From Babylonia areolata (taxonomy: Eukaryota; Mollusca; Gastropoda; Neogastropoda; Buccinidae), in assembly GCF_041734735.1 (NCBI RefSeq), contig NC_134878.1, forward strand, positions 5,623,668 to 5,687,667: a DNA stretch of 64,000 nucleotides, given 5' to 3'. Below are positions 44,720-58,400 of this stretch, piece after piece. The translations under genes were made by a program, and so were the position numbers. Numbering within the stretch: position 1 is the stretch's first letter; each line of letters starts with the position of its first letter. Under the pieces are notes generated by a model. The model saw only the letters and a program-made list of their open reading frames with translations. It had not been told where the DNA came from and ran no database searches.

Positions 44720-46563
44720 GACTGTCTCACAAAATCTGATTAAATGGAAATACTCACATCTGGCACAAAAACTTTATTCAATGGAATGCTAATCATAAAA
44801 AAAAATCCAATCATCTCATCTGAAAAATGAACACTTGAAACCAGTGTATTCAGTGATGTGTAATCTTCCATTGTTATTTCAAGTCTTTCCATTTTGTGAT
44901 ATCAGATGGAAGCAGTCAGTGATTCTACCTTGCATATGCACAGACACACACACAAAGGTAACATGCATGTACATCCTTCCCTCCACTTATGCACTCACTC
45001 AGGAAGAAAGCTTCTGCCTCCTGTCAAATACTGAACATGCAGTAGTGCGAGTACTGATGCCAGGTCAAAGTATCCACAGCATCAACTCCAGCCTTCAATG
45101 GTCACACTTTTTACAGACTGACAGCAGCACAGTACAAACACCAACTGTTTGTGTGCATGTGTGTGTGCGCATGCATCTTGGATGCCCATGAATGTTATGT
45201 GTGGTGTGCAGATGAGCATGTGTGTGTTAGACTAAAAAAAAAAAAAGTGTGTGTGTGTGATTGCATGTGTCTAGAATGTGCATGCATGTTCTGTGTGAAT
45301 GGTTTGAAGATGAGAAAGACTATTAAAAAAAAGAAAAAAAAAAGTGTGTGTCTGTGCGTGTGTGCAAGACTGAGAACACAAGCCAGGAGGGGTGTCAACT
45401 ACAAAGTTAAAACCAACAGAATATCAGAGAATGATGAAGAACATTATAACAAACTCAGAATGCTTAAATATCAAAGCCCATTGTATCAAAGTGAAATAGC
45501 AGTATGAAACTAATCTTGGATGGTTCAATGTTTTCGTTTTATTAAATTTTTTTGTTCAAGTAATAACTGTGCCCCATTTCTTTTGAAGACAGTCCTCTGC
45601 TACCTTGCATCATTCAAAACAATGTAACTGTCACATTTGTCACACTGAAAAAAAAAAAATCAAATCCTCAGGGAAAGTCAAAACTGCTGCTATCAATAGT
45701 AGAAAAATACAGTAAATCATTTTGACAGTCTTGTGTGTTTCAGTTGAAAATTCTTTATCAGACGACACAATCCCATCATCTGCACCGTTTCAGTGGCATT
45801 ACTCCCATGCTGCTCATTTAGATTCCCCCATACACAGCCACACCCGGGTTCGTCCATCACAGTTCCAGCATCAGCAGTCCGCAGGGAGCCATTGATATTA
45901 GGTCGCCGAGATGACACAATCTTATGCATTAACCCCTCCCCCCCCCCCTTTCCCCACCTGAAAGATCTCAGCCAGTTTCTTCTAAATACTGTGTTCTGGT
46001 TACATAAAATAATGTAAAAATCCACAAAGTATGTCATGACCAACCAATCAAACAATGACCAACCAATCATTGGGTCAAGATCATTGCTCTCACCAGCAGC
46101 AAAATCCAGACAATGAAAGCTTTCTCTCATGAAGGCCTCAAACCGCAGATAATTTTATCACTGATGGTCAAATGATTTTTAAATGCACTGTTTACATTTC
46201 AACTTGGGCTGTTTATCTGTCTGTCTGTCTCTCTCTCTCTCCACACACACATATATATATATATAAAAGAACCGACATAATGAGTACAGAAATGCTAAAA
46301 AACATATGCAAAACTTAAGTCACATTTATCAATCTATATGCTATGGCCTATCACTTGTAATGTACCCACCTAGGAAGCAAGATAAAGTGTCTTCGGGTAT
46401 CACACAAGCCAGGTTACTTCTCCACCAGACAATTTGGATGTTAGTCTTTCAGGCAAGTCAGTCCAATGTGCAGAGTATGTAACATGTACATAATGATAAA
46501 AAGCCCAGGGATGTGGGATTCCGAAATGACTGGGTCTGAAATGGCTCAGGCAGCAGTCAAATT
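44720..46563. other. Intergenic sequence between convergent genes
   Basis: Contains TG-rich tracts (45150-45370) and poly(A) runs. The minus ORF at 45717-46130 (137 aa) has no recognised family. Confidence 0.4.
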
Positions 46564-46967
46564 GTATTGTATTTGTATTTCTCTTTATCACAACAGATTT
46601 CTCTGTGTGAAATTCGGGCTGCTCTGCCCAGGGAGAGCGCGTCGCTACACTACAGCGCCACCCCTTTTTTTTGTATTTTTTCCGGCGTGCAGTTTTATTT
46701 CTTTTTCCTATCAAAGTGGATTTTTCTACAGAATTTTGCTAGGAACAACCCTTTTGTTGCCATGGGTTCTTTTACGTGCGCTAAGTGCATGCTGCACACG
46801 GAACCTCGGTTTATCATCTCATCCAAATGACTAGCGTCCAGGCCACCACTGAAGGTCTAGTGGAGCGGGAGAAAATATCGGCGGCTGAGCTGTGATTCGA
46901 ACCAGCACGCTCAGATTCTCTTGCTTCCTAGGCGGACGCGTTACCTCGAGGCCATCACTGCACTGTA
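46564..46967 (-). mobile_element. SINE family A, full length
   Basis: The minus-oriented tail TTGTATTTGTATTT is at 46566, with the body as in other copies and the tRNA-like head at 46895-46967 (complement of GGCCTCGAGGTAACGCGTCC). Confidence 0.9.
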
Positions 46968-48259
46968 AAATAAACACGGAAGTGAAAGCCCATGGCAGAG
47001 AGGCTTTCTCCTTGCAATATCCTCTTATGAAAACCCACTTTCACAGGTAACACATTGGTAACAATACATATAAACAAACTATATGAAAAGAAGTCTAGAA
47101 GGGTAGTGATTGATTTGGGTAACACAGTCTTCTTTAGAAAGACATGGCCAGATTTCAAATGAAAAAAAACAACCACCCAAAAAAAAAAATCGTGATTACC
47201 AAGGGTGATCACATGGATGGGGAACCATTTTAAAGACAACAGAATGAAGCATGGTACATAGAAAAGAACACTTCAATCAGACCAAAAAAAAAAAAGAAAA
47301 AAAGAAAAAAGACAAAGCCAAATATTCCATATTTTATTTTATTTTATTTGAAAAAGGCATAAATAAACCATGTACCTATTCTTATCAGCTGTTCTATAAA
47401 AAGCGTTAAGACAATGGAGGTCTTACATCTCCAACAAAATGCAACTTTTTGAAACATTATCCATTACTGTATACTGCTCGTAATAACAAAAAACAAAAAA
47501 CAAACCAAAAAGAAACAAACAAAAAATAACAACAACAACAACAAAAACCCACACACAACTGACGCACTACCTCTGTCAAGATAATCAAAACCACTCTTCT
47601 TGTGATACAATACATATATATTTAAATGATTTCCTGCTGAATTGGATATGAATATAGCTGGACACGAATCACAATTACAGTCAACCCATAGAATTCTGCA
47701 CACGGAGTTTGTAAACTGCAAGGGAGCGTTCATCATAACTTCCTTTTTACAGCAGTAAAAAAGAATATCATGTGACCAATGGTGTGTATTGAAAAAAAAA
47801 ATCATCAATCAATGGTATGGATTAAAAGAATACAATCAAACAATGCTATGGATATAATGGTATGGATAAATAAAAATTCATAACAATTGTGGATTTAAAA
47901 AATCAATCACAACAGTTGTTGATTATCTCATTGCTACAGGTGACTTTTGTTAACTAGACAGTGCACTGCCATAGGTGACTTTTGTCGACACTGAGTGGTC
48001 ATGTTGATAAAGACCATTTTTTCACACTGTAAGAAAGCTTGATGGCTGCAGCCAGTTTCCCGCCAATAGAACAGTGACTAACCTTTGCCCCCCTGAACAA
48101 GTCCACTGTGTTGTTTTGACATGAACTGAAGCCTGTGACTGACAGCACCGTTTCTAAAATATTTGGTGCTGGGGAGCGTTTTTCACAAAGAAACCTGATA
48201 GTGAAAGAGTTTAAAAAAATCAATCAGGCAACAGCATGGATAAGAAATAAACAATTCAA
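46968..48259 (-). other. Probable 3' region of NAGLU-like gene 2
   Basis: No exon. A diverged SINE central-domain remnant lies at about 46985-47050. On the minus strand three overlapping AATAAA motifs (47333-47348) lie about 0.9 kb after the NAGLU stop and could end the transcript. Confidence 0.35.
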
Positions 48260-48549
48260 TCATACAACCACCACCTTTTTCTCATAGCCCACCTCTTCAA
48301 ACACATGGTTGTGTCTCTTCCTTGCCAGAAAACCCAGCCACTCAGCATTTTCCTTCTCAATAATGATGTTCTCTTCCAGCTCAGAGTCTGAGCTCTGATG
48401 CTGACCACCTCGTTTCCATGACAACGGAGAAGCTGGTCTCTGCTGTTTGTGAGCCTTGGAAGCAGCCATGGCCAGCTTGCGGAGAATGTCTGGGCTGAAC
48501 TCCTGCCTGTATTTGGTGTGGAGTTCCTTCACAATGGCCACAGAATCAC
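48260..48549 (-). CDS. NAGLU: NAGLU-like gene 2, last exon
   Basis: The acceptor is at 48550-48551. Two bases complete a Gly codon, then DSVAIVKELHTKYRQEF aligns to the family's end (GDTVDLAKKIFLKYYPRW). Translation then continues past the usual terminus with a hydrophilic tail: AMAASKAHKQQRPAS, SSDSELEENIIIEKENAEW and ARKRHNHVFEEVGYEKKVVV, to TGA at 48260-48262. Confidence 0.9.
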
Positions 48550-49537
48550 CTGTTCAATGAACAACAAAATGCATCGCCATTATCACCTGATCAATGAACA
48601 ACAAAATGCATTCTTACAATCAAAGTACACGCATGCATAATTCATATGCATGCACTCACACATACCAACACTTAGTCTGAATTGTGTGTGTATGTGAAAA
48701 CAAACGTCGTTGTACACATGCAAAAAATGCAAACGTTTAGCATCAAACATATATCATATAAATTTTCATTCCTTAACAGCGACACATGTAGCCATTAACA
48801 AGAAATGCCATGCTGTCTGTAACATATAGTACACAGTGAATTCCGATGTGTCATTGACAGTCACTTCTGCCTATTCCCAGCAAAGACAGCAGAAGCAGTC
48901 TTTTTGGACGGTCAATACACTGAATATGTGATCTGAAGCCATGTGATGTCCCAACTGATGAACTCGTGAAAAAGTAAAGATGGGAATTTTAATGTTTTAC
49001 TGAAGGGAAAAAGAATAAGCAACAAGCTTCTTTTCACTATGCCCTCACACAAAAAAAGCTTGAAAACAGGACAAACAAGATGGAGAAGAAGAAGAGAGAA
49101 AATGAAGGAGGAGGAAATAAAAGCAGCAAAGAAAAAAAAATCAACCAGATGAAATCAATATACCTTAAAGAAAAACAAAAAAAACATCAACTGAATGAAA
49201 TCAATATATCTTAAAAGTGAAAAACAAACTGAGTGAAAATTGAAAAGAAAAAGAAAAAACCCACAAAATATATAATTCTCTAATGATAGAAACGAAATGG
49301 AAAACAGCTACAGATTCATAAAAATTAAATCATGTCTTGAAGAATGAGAGAAAAAACAAAACAAAAACCGAACAAAAAACCAAATAAAAATTGAAAAAGC
49401 AAAACGAAAAAAGAAGCAGATTTGCATATTCTTCTAACACAAATAAATATAAAAATCAAACAGTAATTAAAAAGCAAAATCAGAACAAAAAATAATATCA
49501 TGATTGTGTACATTTGATGATTTGGGAGAGAGAGAGA

Positions 49538-49597
<60 letters not shown>

Positions 49598-51041
49598 GTG
49601 AGGTGGATGAAAGAGGGAGGAAGGGAACGAAGAACATTCAATTGACTTTTGGCATGATACCATGGCCTGGGGGCTGGGGGCTTGGGGGGGTGTAAAACAA
49701 TTCAGCATTATGTCTGTCACCATTCCAATGCTGAAGAACAAGTGTCTCTCTACTTTTCTTTCTTTTTTTTTTTCCAAAGCATTTGTGGGTTGAATAAGTT
49801 TGGATTGAAACAGTTTACATTTGTGATGTTGATGACACCTCATCTGAATCGAATCAACTTCACTCTGATAGACCTGATGTTTACAGAAGATGGAGAGAGA
49901 CACAGAAAGAGAGAGACACAAAAGAAAAAAAATAGAAGGAAAAAAAAAGAAGAAAAAAAAACAAACCCAGGTGAATGTATTTCAGGTAGTTCCTACCTGA
50001 GGGTTCTGTGGGAGGCAGATCCAGAGCCAAGGTGAAGGGGAGCTCCACCTGCTGAAGAATCTGCTGGTTGAACTTGCCGGCGTCAAAACTCATATTCTGC
50101 CATCACACACACACACACACACACACACCACAATGAACAGAAATGTACAATTTCACAGAAAAAAAGAAAGGAAAATAAACGTGCACATGGCTGAAGACAA
50201 GCAGTTTAAGTTCACCTTAACTCTCTCCATACGAACGGCGAAAGAGACGACGTTAACAGTGTTTCACCCCAATAACCACCATCAAAATATTACCAGCGGA
50301 AGGCTCTTACACTGAAGAGGTGAATGTTGACAAAGAATACCACAATTCTGACGACGGAAGCTAAAGGTTGGGTCATTGAGACACCCACTGGACATCCGAG
50401 GGGTCTGTGTAAAGGAGAAGAGAGGACTGGCCGTACTGAGTGAGTTAAAAAAAAACAAAAACAGACCAAAACAAACAAGAGACCCAAGGCCACACGCGCT
50501 ATATCAGGTAAAGGAATCATGACAAGATAAAAAGAGAAAAAAAAAAGTCGTTAAAATGGGTCCTGTATGAACGATTAATAAGCTTGGAAGAAAAAAAAAA
50601 CAACACAAAAAAAGAAAAAAAGAAAAAAAAGAAACATGCCTACTGGTGGGATCGAACCAAGGACGTTCTATTTGGAAACAAGATGTCTTATCCCGAACGC
50701 TATGCCGCATCTGATGTTTCTCGACCAAATTTAATATTCAAAGCTATAGGTCTTTTTTTATCGCAATAAAAATATTATGGTATTTGAGGTAATAACACAA
50801 TTTACATCATGTTTTCTTGACATATCTCTATCATTTAAGAAATTCTTTCAATTCGGCTGTAAAGGATACGTTGACATTGCCTCAGGCACACTGAAATATC
50901 TATAGATCTGCACAAACCAAAACAACAAGAACAAAAAAAGACCCAAACTTACATTCTTAATCGCCTGGACCATCCAGTCAGCAAAGAACTTCCAGCGTGG
51001 AACGTAGTAACTGAAAAGACATGACATAAAATGACTGTCAG

Positions 51042-51077
<36 letters not shown>

Positions 51078-52424
51078 TGTTTGTGCTACAGTAAGATGTC
51101 TCAATAAATAAATCAATTGTGCAGGTGTTCTACATCTAAAACAAAAAAAAATTAAAAAAAAACCTTTTTGAAAAACAAAAAACAGGAAAAAAAGAAAGAA
51201 AAAAAAAGTCTGTGCAGTCTCAGCATCTGTGGGTTGAAAATAATTAAATGTGTTGGTGAAAGAAAACTGACTGTCCCTTTGTACTTCTGAATAAATGTGA
51301 CCAGCTTCTACAAAATGATAGATATGTCGATTTTTCCAAATATAAAGACATATATACCATTGTAAAGAAGACCCAAAGAACTTTCCAATGATGTATAAAA
51401 CATGTTCTTGGGTTAATAAATGTAGAAGGTATGGTAGATCAAAGTGTGTTAGGAGTGCGGCAGCCATTTTGAGAAAAACAGCTTTAAAGTTTTGCAACTG
51501 ACTCATGAGATTTTCCCCATATAAATGGGGGTTTGTTTTAGCTGTATGCCTGTGAAAGTTAGGCAGGTTATGAAACTAGGATCTGTACATGCTTTGGGCA
51601 ATGATATTCACACTTGATGATAATATCAATGTAATTCTGAATGGTTGTTTTGGGGTGTAAAAGAGTTTTTTCCTCTTGATCTCTCAACCAACAAAGCTTC
51701 TTTTGTTTTCATTTCTTTTACATCAAAATTAGAATGATGCATATCTAAATTTTGATTTTGTTAAGAACTGAAGTAAACTTTTAAAAAATCTGTTTTTAAT
51801 TTCTTGTACTTTATATATGCCAGTGTGTGCCAGTGTGGGTGGGTGCGCAGGGGTTAACCGAGTGTGGCCCATTTTTGTTCATTCTTCATTTCAGTGATTT
51901 GCCCACTAAGTATCTTCCATTCCCACTTTATTTTGTTGTTATAGATTTACCTATATGTTTATTTTCAGTATATCTTTTTCTTTTATGTTGATATATTCTA
52001 TCAAGATATCAAATAGATATCAATGAAAAATATGCTGTTTTTCCGGATAATTGCTTCGCAATATTGCATGTAGGTGCAGAAATTAACTAAATTTTCAAAT
52101 TAATAGTTTGAATTTGGCAAAAACAGCAAGATATGTTGTAATTTAGAAGTTGAACTATGCACTGGTGCAAAAATCTCAATTTACCCCAGATGGACCCTCA
52201 ACACTGTTTTTGCCTGTATCGCAATTGAATGCAGTGTGAGTATCTGTCATTTCGTGGGAGATGGTCACCAATGGTTTGAATGAATCAGTGCTTTCATCAA
52301 TCTATCATTTCAACATGTGTATGTGCATGTGTGCGGTTGTGTGTGCACACACGTGTGCATGTGGTTGCATGCTCATGTGCACACGTGTGAGTGTGTGTAT
52401 GCAAGAGTGCACATGTGGGCATAC

Positions 52425-52460
<36 letters not shown>

Positions 52461-55400
52461 TGAGTGTGTGTGTGTGTGTGTAATACATGCATGCATAACT
52501 GCATGTGTGTGTGTGCAAGAGTGCTCATGTGGACATACATTGTGTGTATGTGTGTGTGTTTGTGAGTGTGTGTGTGTGTGCGATACATGCATGCATAACT
52601 GCATGTGTGTGTGTGCAAGAGTGCTCATGTGGACATACATTGTGTGTATGTGTGTGTGTTTGTGAGTGTGTGTGTGTGTGTGATACATGCATGCATAACT
52701 GCATGTGTGTGTGTGTGTGTGCTCATGCACATTTGAACATGCAAGCATAAGAACATGCGTCTTGGTCCCTGCCTGTGTGTTGCTATCTGCATGAAAGCTA
52801 TATTATTGTCAACAAAAAGACACACAACAGACTCCAAACCTGTTCCCACACGCCATCCTCACCACAACACATGATACCTGAGGAAGTAACACTCACTCCT
52901 TAAAGAGTCCAGCCCACTGCTTTGAAGCATAGTCCACAATCTGCAGAAACAAACGAAAAATATCAAGGCTCGAAATGCCAAAAAAAAACATCAAAAGGCA
53001 GAGAAAATGATCAAACAGTGCCTGTTGTTCAGTTTTTTGGGGTGTTGGGGGTGGGGAGGGGGAAAAGGACATCTCAGCTTCTTTCTTAGTGTTGGGGGTG
53101 GGGAGGGGGAACAGGACATCTCAGCTTCTTTCTTGGTGTTGGGGGTGGGGAGGGGGAAAAGGACATCTCAGCTTCTTTTTTGGTGTTGGGGGTGGGGAGG
53201 GGGAAAAGGACATCTCAGCTTCTTTCTTAGTGTTGGGGGTGGGGAGGGGGAAAAGGACAACTCAGCTTCTTTCTTGGTGTTGGTGGTGGGGAGGGGGAAA
53301 AGGACAACTCAGCTTCTTTCTTGGTGTTGGGGGTGGGGAGGGGGAAAAGGACATCTCAGCTTCTTCCTTGGTGTTGGGGAGGGGGAAAAGGACATCTCAG
53401 CTTCTTTCGTAGTGTTGGAGGTGGGGAGGGGGAAAAGGACATCTCAGCTTCTTTCGTAGTGTTGGAGGTGGGGAGGGGGGAAAAGGACATCTCAGCTTCT
53501 TTCGTAGTGTTGGTGGTGGGGAGGGGGAAAAGGACATCTCAGCTTCTTTCTTGGTGTTGGGGGTGGGGAGGGGGAAAAGGACATCTCAGCTTCTTTCGTA
53601 GTGTTGGTGGTGGGGAGGGGGAAAAGGACATCTCAGCTTCTTTCTTAGTGTTGGGGGTGGGGAGGGGGAAAAGGACAACTCAGCTTCTTTCTTAGTGTTG
53701 GTGGTGGGGAGGGGGAAAAGGACATCTCAGCTTCTTTCTTAGTGTTGGAGGTGGGGAGGGGGAAAAGGACATCTCAGCTTCTTCCTTGGTGTTGGGGGTG
53801 GGGAGGGGGAAAAGGACATCTCAGCTTCTTTCTTGGTGTTGGGGGTGGGGAGGGGGAAAAGGACATCTCAGCTTCTTCCTTGGTGTTGGGGGTGGGGAGG
53901 GGGAAAAGGACATCTCAGCTTCTTCCTTAGTGTTGGGGGTGGGGAGGGGGAACAGGACAACTCAGCTTCTTTCTTAGTGTTGGGGGTGTGGAGGGGGAAA
54001 AGGACAACTCAGCTTCTTTCTTGATCTTCACTGAAAATGTCAAAGGATGATACAATGGTGTCAACTTCAAGCACTTCTTAAATGCCTAAAAGCAAAACAT
54101 CCATTTTCTAAAAATGTTTTGGAAAGGTTTTTCCCTCTCTCAAGCACATGCACGTACACACACATAACCTGGTAGTTTGTGAAGATGGGAAAAGAAACAA
54201 GAATGAGAAGGTTGTATGTGAAAAAATAAAACAACATAAAAAAAACAACGACAAAACACTGAAAGACGAGGAGAGAAAAAAAGACCATGAGCAATTTTGA
54301 TAATCACTGAAACCCAATTCTCAACACACTCCAGATCTCGTCCTTTCTCCCAAGGTTGACCGGAAAATCAAACTGAGCTTCTAGTCATTCGGATGAAATG
54401 GTAAACTGAGGTCCTGTGTGCAGCACGCACTTCAAGCACTGAAAAAAACCCAAAAAAACCCATGGCATCAAAAGTGTTTGTCCCCCTGAAAAATTTTGAT
54501 GAAGAAATCCACAGTGATAGGTACACAAATGGAGTGATGGCCTAGAGGTAACGCGTCCGCCTAGGAAGCGAGAGAATCTGAGCGCGCTGGTTTGAATCAC
54601 GGCTCAGCCACCGATATTTTCTCCCCCTCCACTAGACCTTGAGTGGTGGTCTGGACGCTAGTCATTCGGATGAGATGATAAACCAAGGTCCCGTGTGCAG
54701 CATGCACTTAGCGCATGTAAAAGAACCCATGGCAACAAAAGGGTTGCTCCTGGCAAATTTCTGTAGAAAAACCCACTTAGATAGGAAAAACAAATAAAAC
54801 TGCATGCAGGAAAAAATACAAAAAAAAAAAAGGGTGGCGCTGTAGTGTAGCGACGCACTCTCCCTGGGGACAGCAGCCCGAATTTCACACAGAGAAATCT
54901 GTTGTGATAAAAACAAATACAAATACAAATACATATGCAGGCATTCAAAGCCTGATGAAGCGTGACGGGTTATGCTGCTGGTCAGCCACCTGACTAGCAG
55001 ATATGGTTTAGTGCATGGGGGTTTGTCTGAACAGAGCAATGCCTTCTAGAGAAACTGAAGCTGGAACTGAATGATGCCTGAAGAACTGACCTCTCCACGA
55101 GGTCCCCAGATGGTGATCTGGTTGCGAGCATTGTTCTGCAGCAGAAAGCTCTCCCCCATGTCCGAGGCGTAGCTCACGGCGTCGCTGATCCAGCGACCTA
55201 ACAGGAAGTGTGGGTCTGAGGCCAGCAGTGTATCCATGTCGCTCAACAGGTCCACCATCTTCTCTCCCATCTTCCTGTGAAAGGGAGCGAGGGGAGAAAA
55301 ACGATAAAAAGCGTAGTGTGGCTGGTTACCTGGCGTGTTAAAAAAAGGCCACTTTCATAAAAGCCCACTGGTAGATCTATACTAGAACATAGAGGTCACT

Positions 55401-58400
55401 GGCTGCAAATACAGAAAGAAAAATACAAAAAAAAACATTCAAGATATTCTTGAAATATTCACATTTCAACACTTCCCCATTTTGTGGAGAGAGAAATCTA
55501 AAGCCACAACAACAGTCACAGCAATTATCAATTAAAAAACCCAACAATAACACACTTACTGTACACCCAGAGTGTTGTTCTCATTGTAAGCGCCGATGAG
55601 TTCCGTGTAGTACATCAGGGACACAATCTGCAGGCTGTTTCGCGTCACGTCCACAAGGTCATACCTGAAACAAACAAGAAGGGTAGACTGACAGGGCGTT
55701 ACAGCAAAGTGGTTAAAGCGTTGGACTTTCAATCTGAGGGTCCCAGGTTTGAATCCTGGACATGGCACTTGGTGCTTAAAGGGTGGAGATTTTTCCGATC
55801 TCTGAGGTCAACAGATGTGTTGAACTGCTAGCGCATGAACCCCCTTTGTGTGTATGCACATGCAGAAGATCAGATACGCACATGAAAGCTCCCATAATCC
55901 ATGTAAGCGCTCGGTGGGTTATCAAAACAAGAATGTACCTGGCCTGCATCCCAAGAAAACAGAGTATGACTGCCTTCATGGTGGGGGTAAAAAATATACA
56001 TAAAAGCCCACTTGCTTGTACGAGAGAACATGGGATTCACAGCTCACGAATGAAGAAGAAATGACAAAAGATTGTACAAGGTCATGGTTCTTTATCTTTT
56101 GTTGCTTATATCCCATCCCGTCATGCAGGGTCAATATCAGGGCTAAAATACAAAAAAAAAAACAACAAAAAAACCTGTGAATTTTTATCCTGTACAACCT
56201 GGGGTGGCAAGTGGGAGTTTGGGGGGGGGTGGGGGGGGGGGGGGCTGACAAAGAAAACAAGGCAAAAATGCAGTCATATCCATACAAATAAACCTATGAT
56301 AAATCTCTGACATTGACAAAATCTGCCAATTTTTTTTGCCACAGCAATAACAATAATCATGATAAGCCAAAACCAAACACACAATTATACATAATGCACA
56401 AAATCATACATAATAACAGGTATAACAAACCCATGAAATGTCTGCTGGCAACTAACAATGCCCAGGAGCAGAAAAGAATACATTACAACATTACTAGTAA
56501 TAGTGTCCTGTTATGTCCAGAATAAGACAAAAAAACAAAACAAACAAACATAAAAAAACCCACACAAATTCAAGGCTTTCTCTGGGAAAAAAAAGTAGTT
56601 GAATGGTCCAACAAGTCTGGAAATTAATAAGAAAAGAAGAAATGGCAGACAGGAAAAGAAAAGGCCAGAAAGTGTGATGCAAAAGAGGAAATGCCTATGG
56701 GGTTGGGAAGGTGGCAAAAAAACACTTTCAACTAAACATTCTAAAGACTCAGAACTCTGGTTAGTGACATAACAGAAATCTGGCACTGTTTTTTTTTTAA
56801 TTTTTAATTTTTTTTTATCTGGCACATTCTAACTTAAAGAAATCTAGAAATTCATTCTAGACTTTGGAACAACCTCTCTACTGTTAAAATAGAACCCTAA
56901 GCATGTAATATTATAGGAAGCACACTGAATATTGTGGGGAAGACACAAACATCAAACTGAATATTGTGGGGAAGACACAAACATCAAACTGAATATTGTG
57001 GGGAAGACACAAACATCAAACTGAATATTGTGGGGAAGACACAAACATCAAACTAAACATTGTGGGAAAGACACAAACATCACATCAAACTAAACATTGT
57101 GGGGAAGACACAAACATCAAACTAAACATTGTGGGGAAGACACAAACATCAAACTGAATATTGTGGGGAAGACACAAACATCAAACTGAATATTGTGGGG
57201 AAGACACAAACATCAAACTAAATATTGTGGGGAAGACACAAACATCAAACTAAACATTGTGGGGAAGACACAAACATCAAACTAAACATTGTGGGAAAGA
57301 CACAAACATCACATCAAACTAAACATTGTGGGGAAGACACAAACATCAAACTAAACATTGTGGGAAGAGTCAGAGCACAGCAGACTGACTCACAGAGAGA
57401 ACAAACAAACAACACATCAAACCAAACATTGTGGGGAAGAGTCAGAGCACAGCAGACTGACTCACAGAGAGAACAAACAAACAACACATCAAACCAAACA
57501 TTGTGGGGAAGAATCAGAGCACAGCAGACTGACTCACAGAGAGAACAAACAAACAACACATCAAACCAAACATTGTGGGGAAGAGTCAGAGCACAGCAGA
57601 CTGACTCACAGAGAGAACAAACAAACAACACATCAAACCAAACATTGTGGGGAAGGTACAAACATCAAACCAAACATTGTGGGGAAGAGTCAGAGCACAG
57701 CAGACTGACTCACAGGAAGAGGGAGTTGGGAGAGAACTGGTCAGCCCCCAGCAGCAGGTTGTCCCAGGCCTTCAGCAGCTGGTTGGGGTCGTACCACAGC
57801 TGTCAACAACGGATACTTGTTGAGCGCTTTCCTCCCCAAGAAGGAGTTCAAAGCACTTGACAATCAACATCATACACACATGACATTACTCACAAAAGGA
57901 ATGATGATGATAATAATAATAATGATAGTAGTTATAATAATAATGATGATAATCATAATAATGAGAATGATAATAGTAATAATAATAACAACATTAATAT
58001 TAAACAATGATTCAACACATAAAAAAAAATCCTAAAACAAATTCAAAGAATATGTATCACATGTGTCACACCACACACATCATTTCACTACACTGTACCA
58101 CAGCTGTCATACCACAACACACCACTTCATCGCACATACACACACACACATACCCATACACAAATCACTTCATACACACACACACACACCACTTAATCAC
58201 ACACACACCACTTCATACACACACACACCACTTCATACACACACACACACCACTTTATACAAGCACACCTTTGATACCACGCACCAACACTGAACCTTGC
58301 TTGTTAACTTACATATTCAGATGTCATAATTTTAAAGCCTGTTCACAAAGACAAACAAATACATGAGATTTTGTTTTTGTATTTTAACCCCTTTACCGCT

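Noticed and set aside
45717-46130. 137 aa minus ORF between the convergent genes
   Set aside because: No recognisable family, no exon borders and no codon bias visible; left as intergenic.
49325-49921. 198 aa minus ORF with long Ser/Leu run
   Set aside because: Produced by a (GA)n tract and A-rich intron sequence; no domain or conserved pattern.
53007-53977. Long overlapping ORFs (up to 150 aa) with VLGVGRGKRTSQLLSWC-type repeats
   Set aside because: They are translations of the 47 bp minisatellite, open in every frame because the unit lacks stops; there are no splice borders or start context.
57225-57860. 211 aa plus-strand ORF with CGEESEHSRLTHREN repeats
   Set aside because: It is a translation of the 32 and 72 bp satellites, ending in antisense of a real NAGLU exon.
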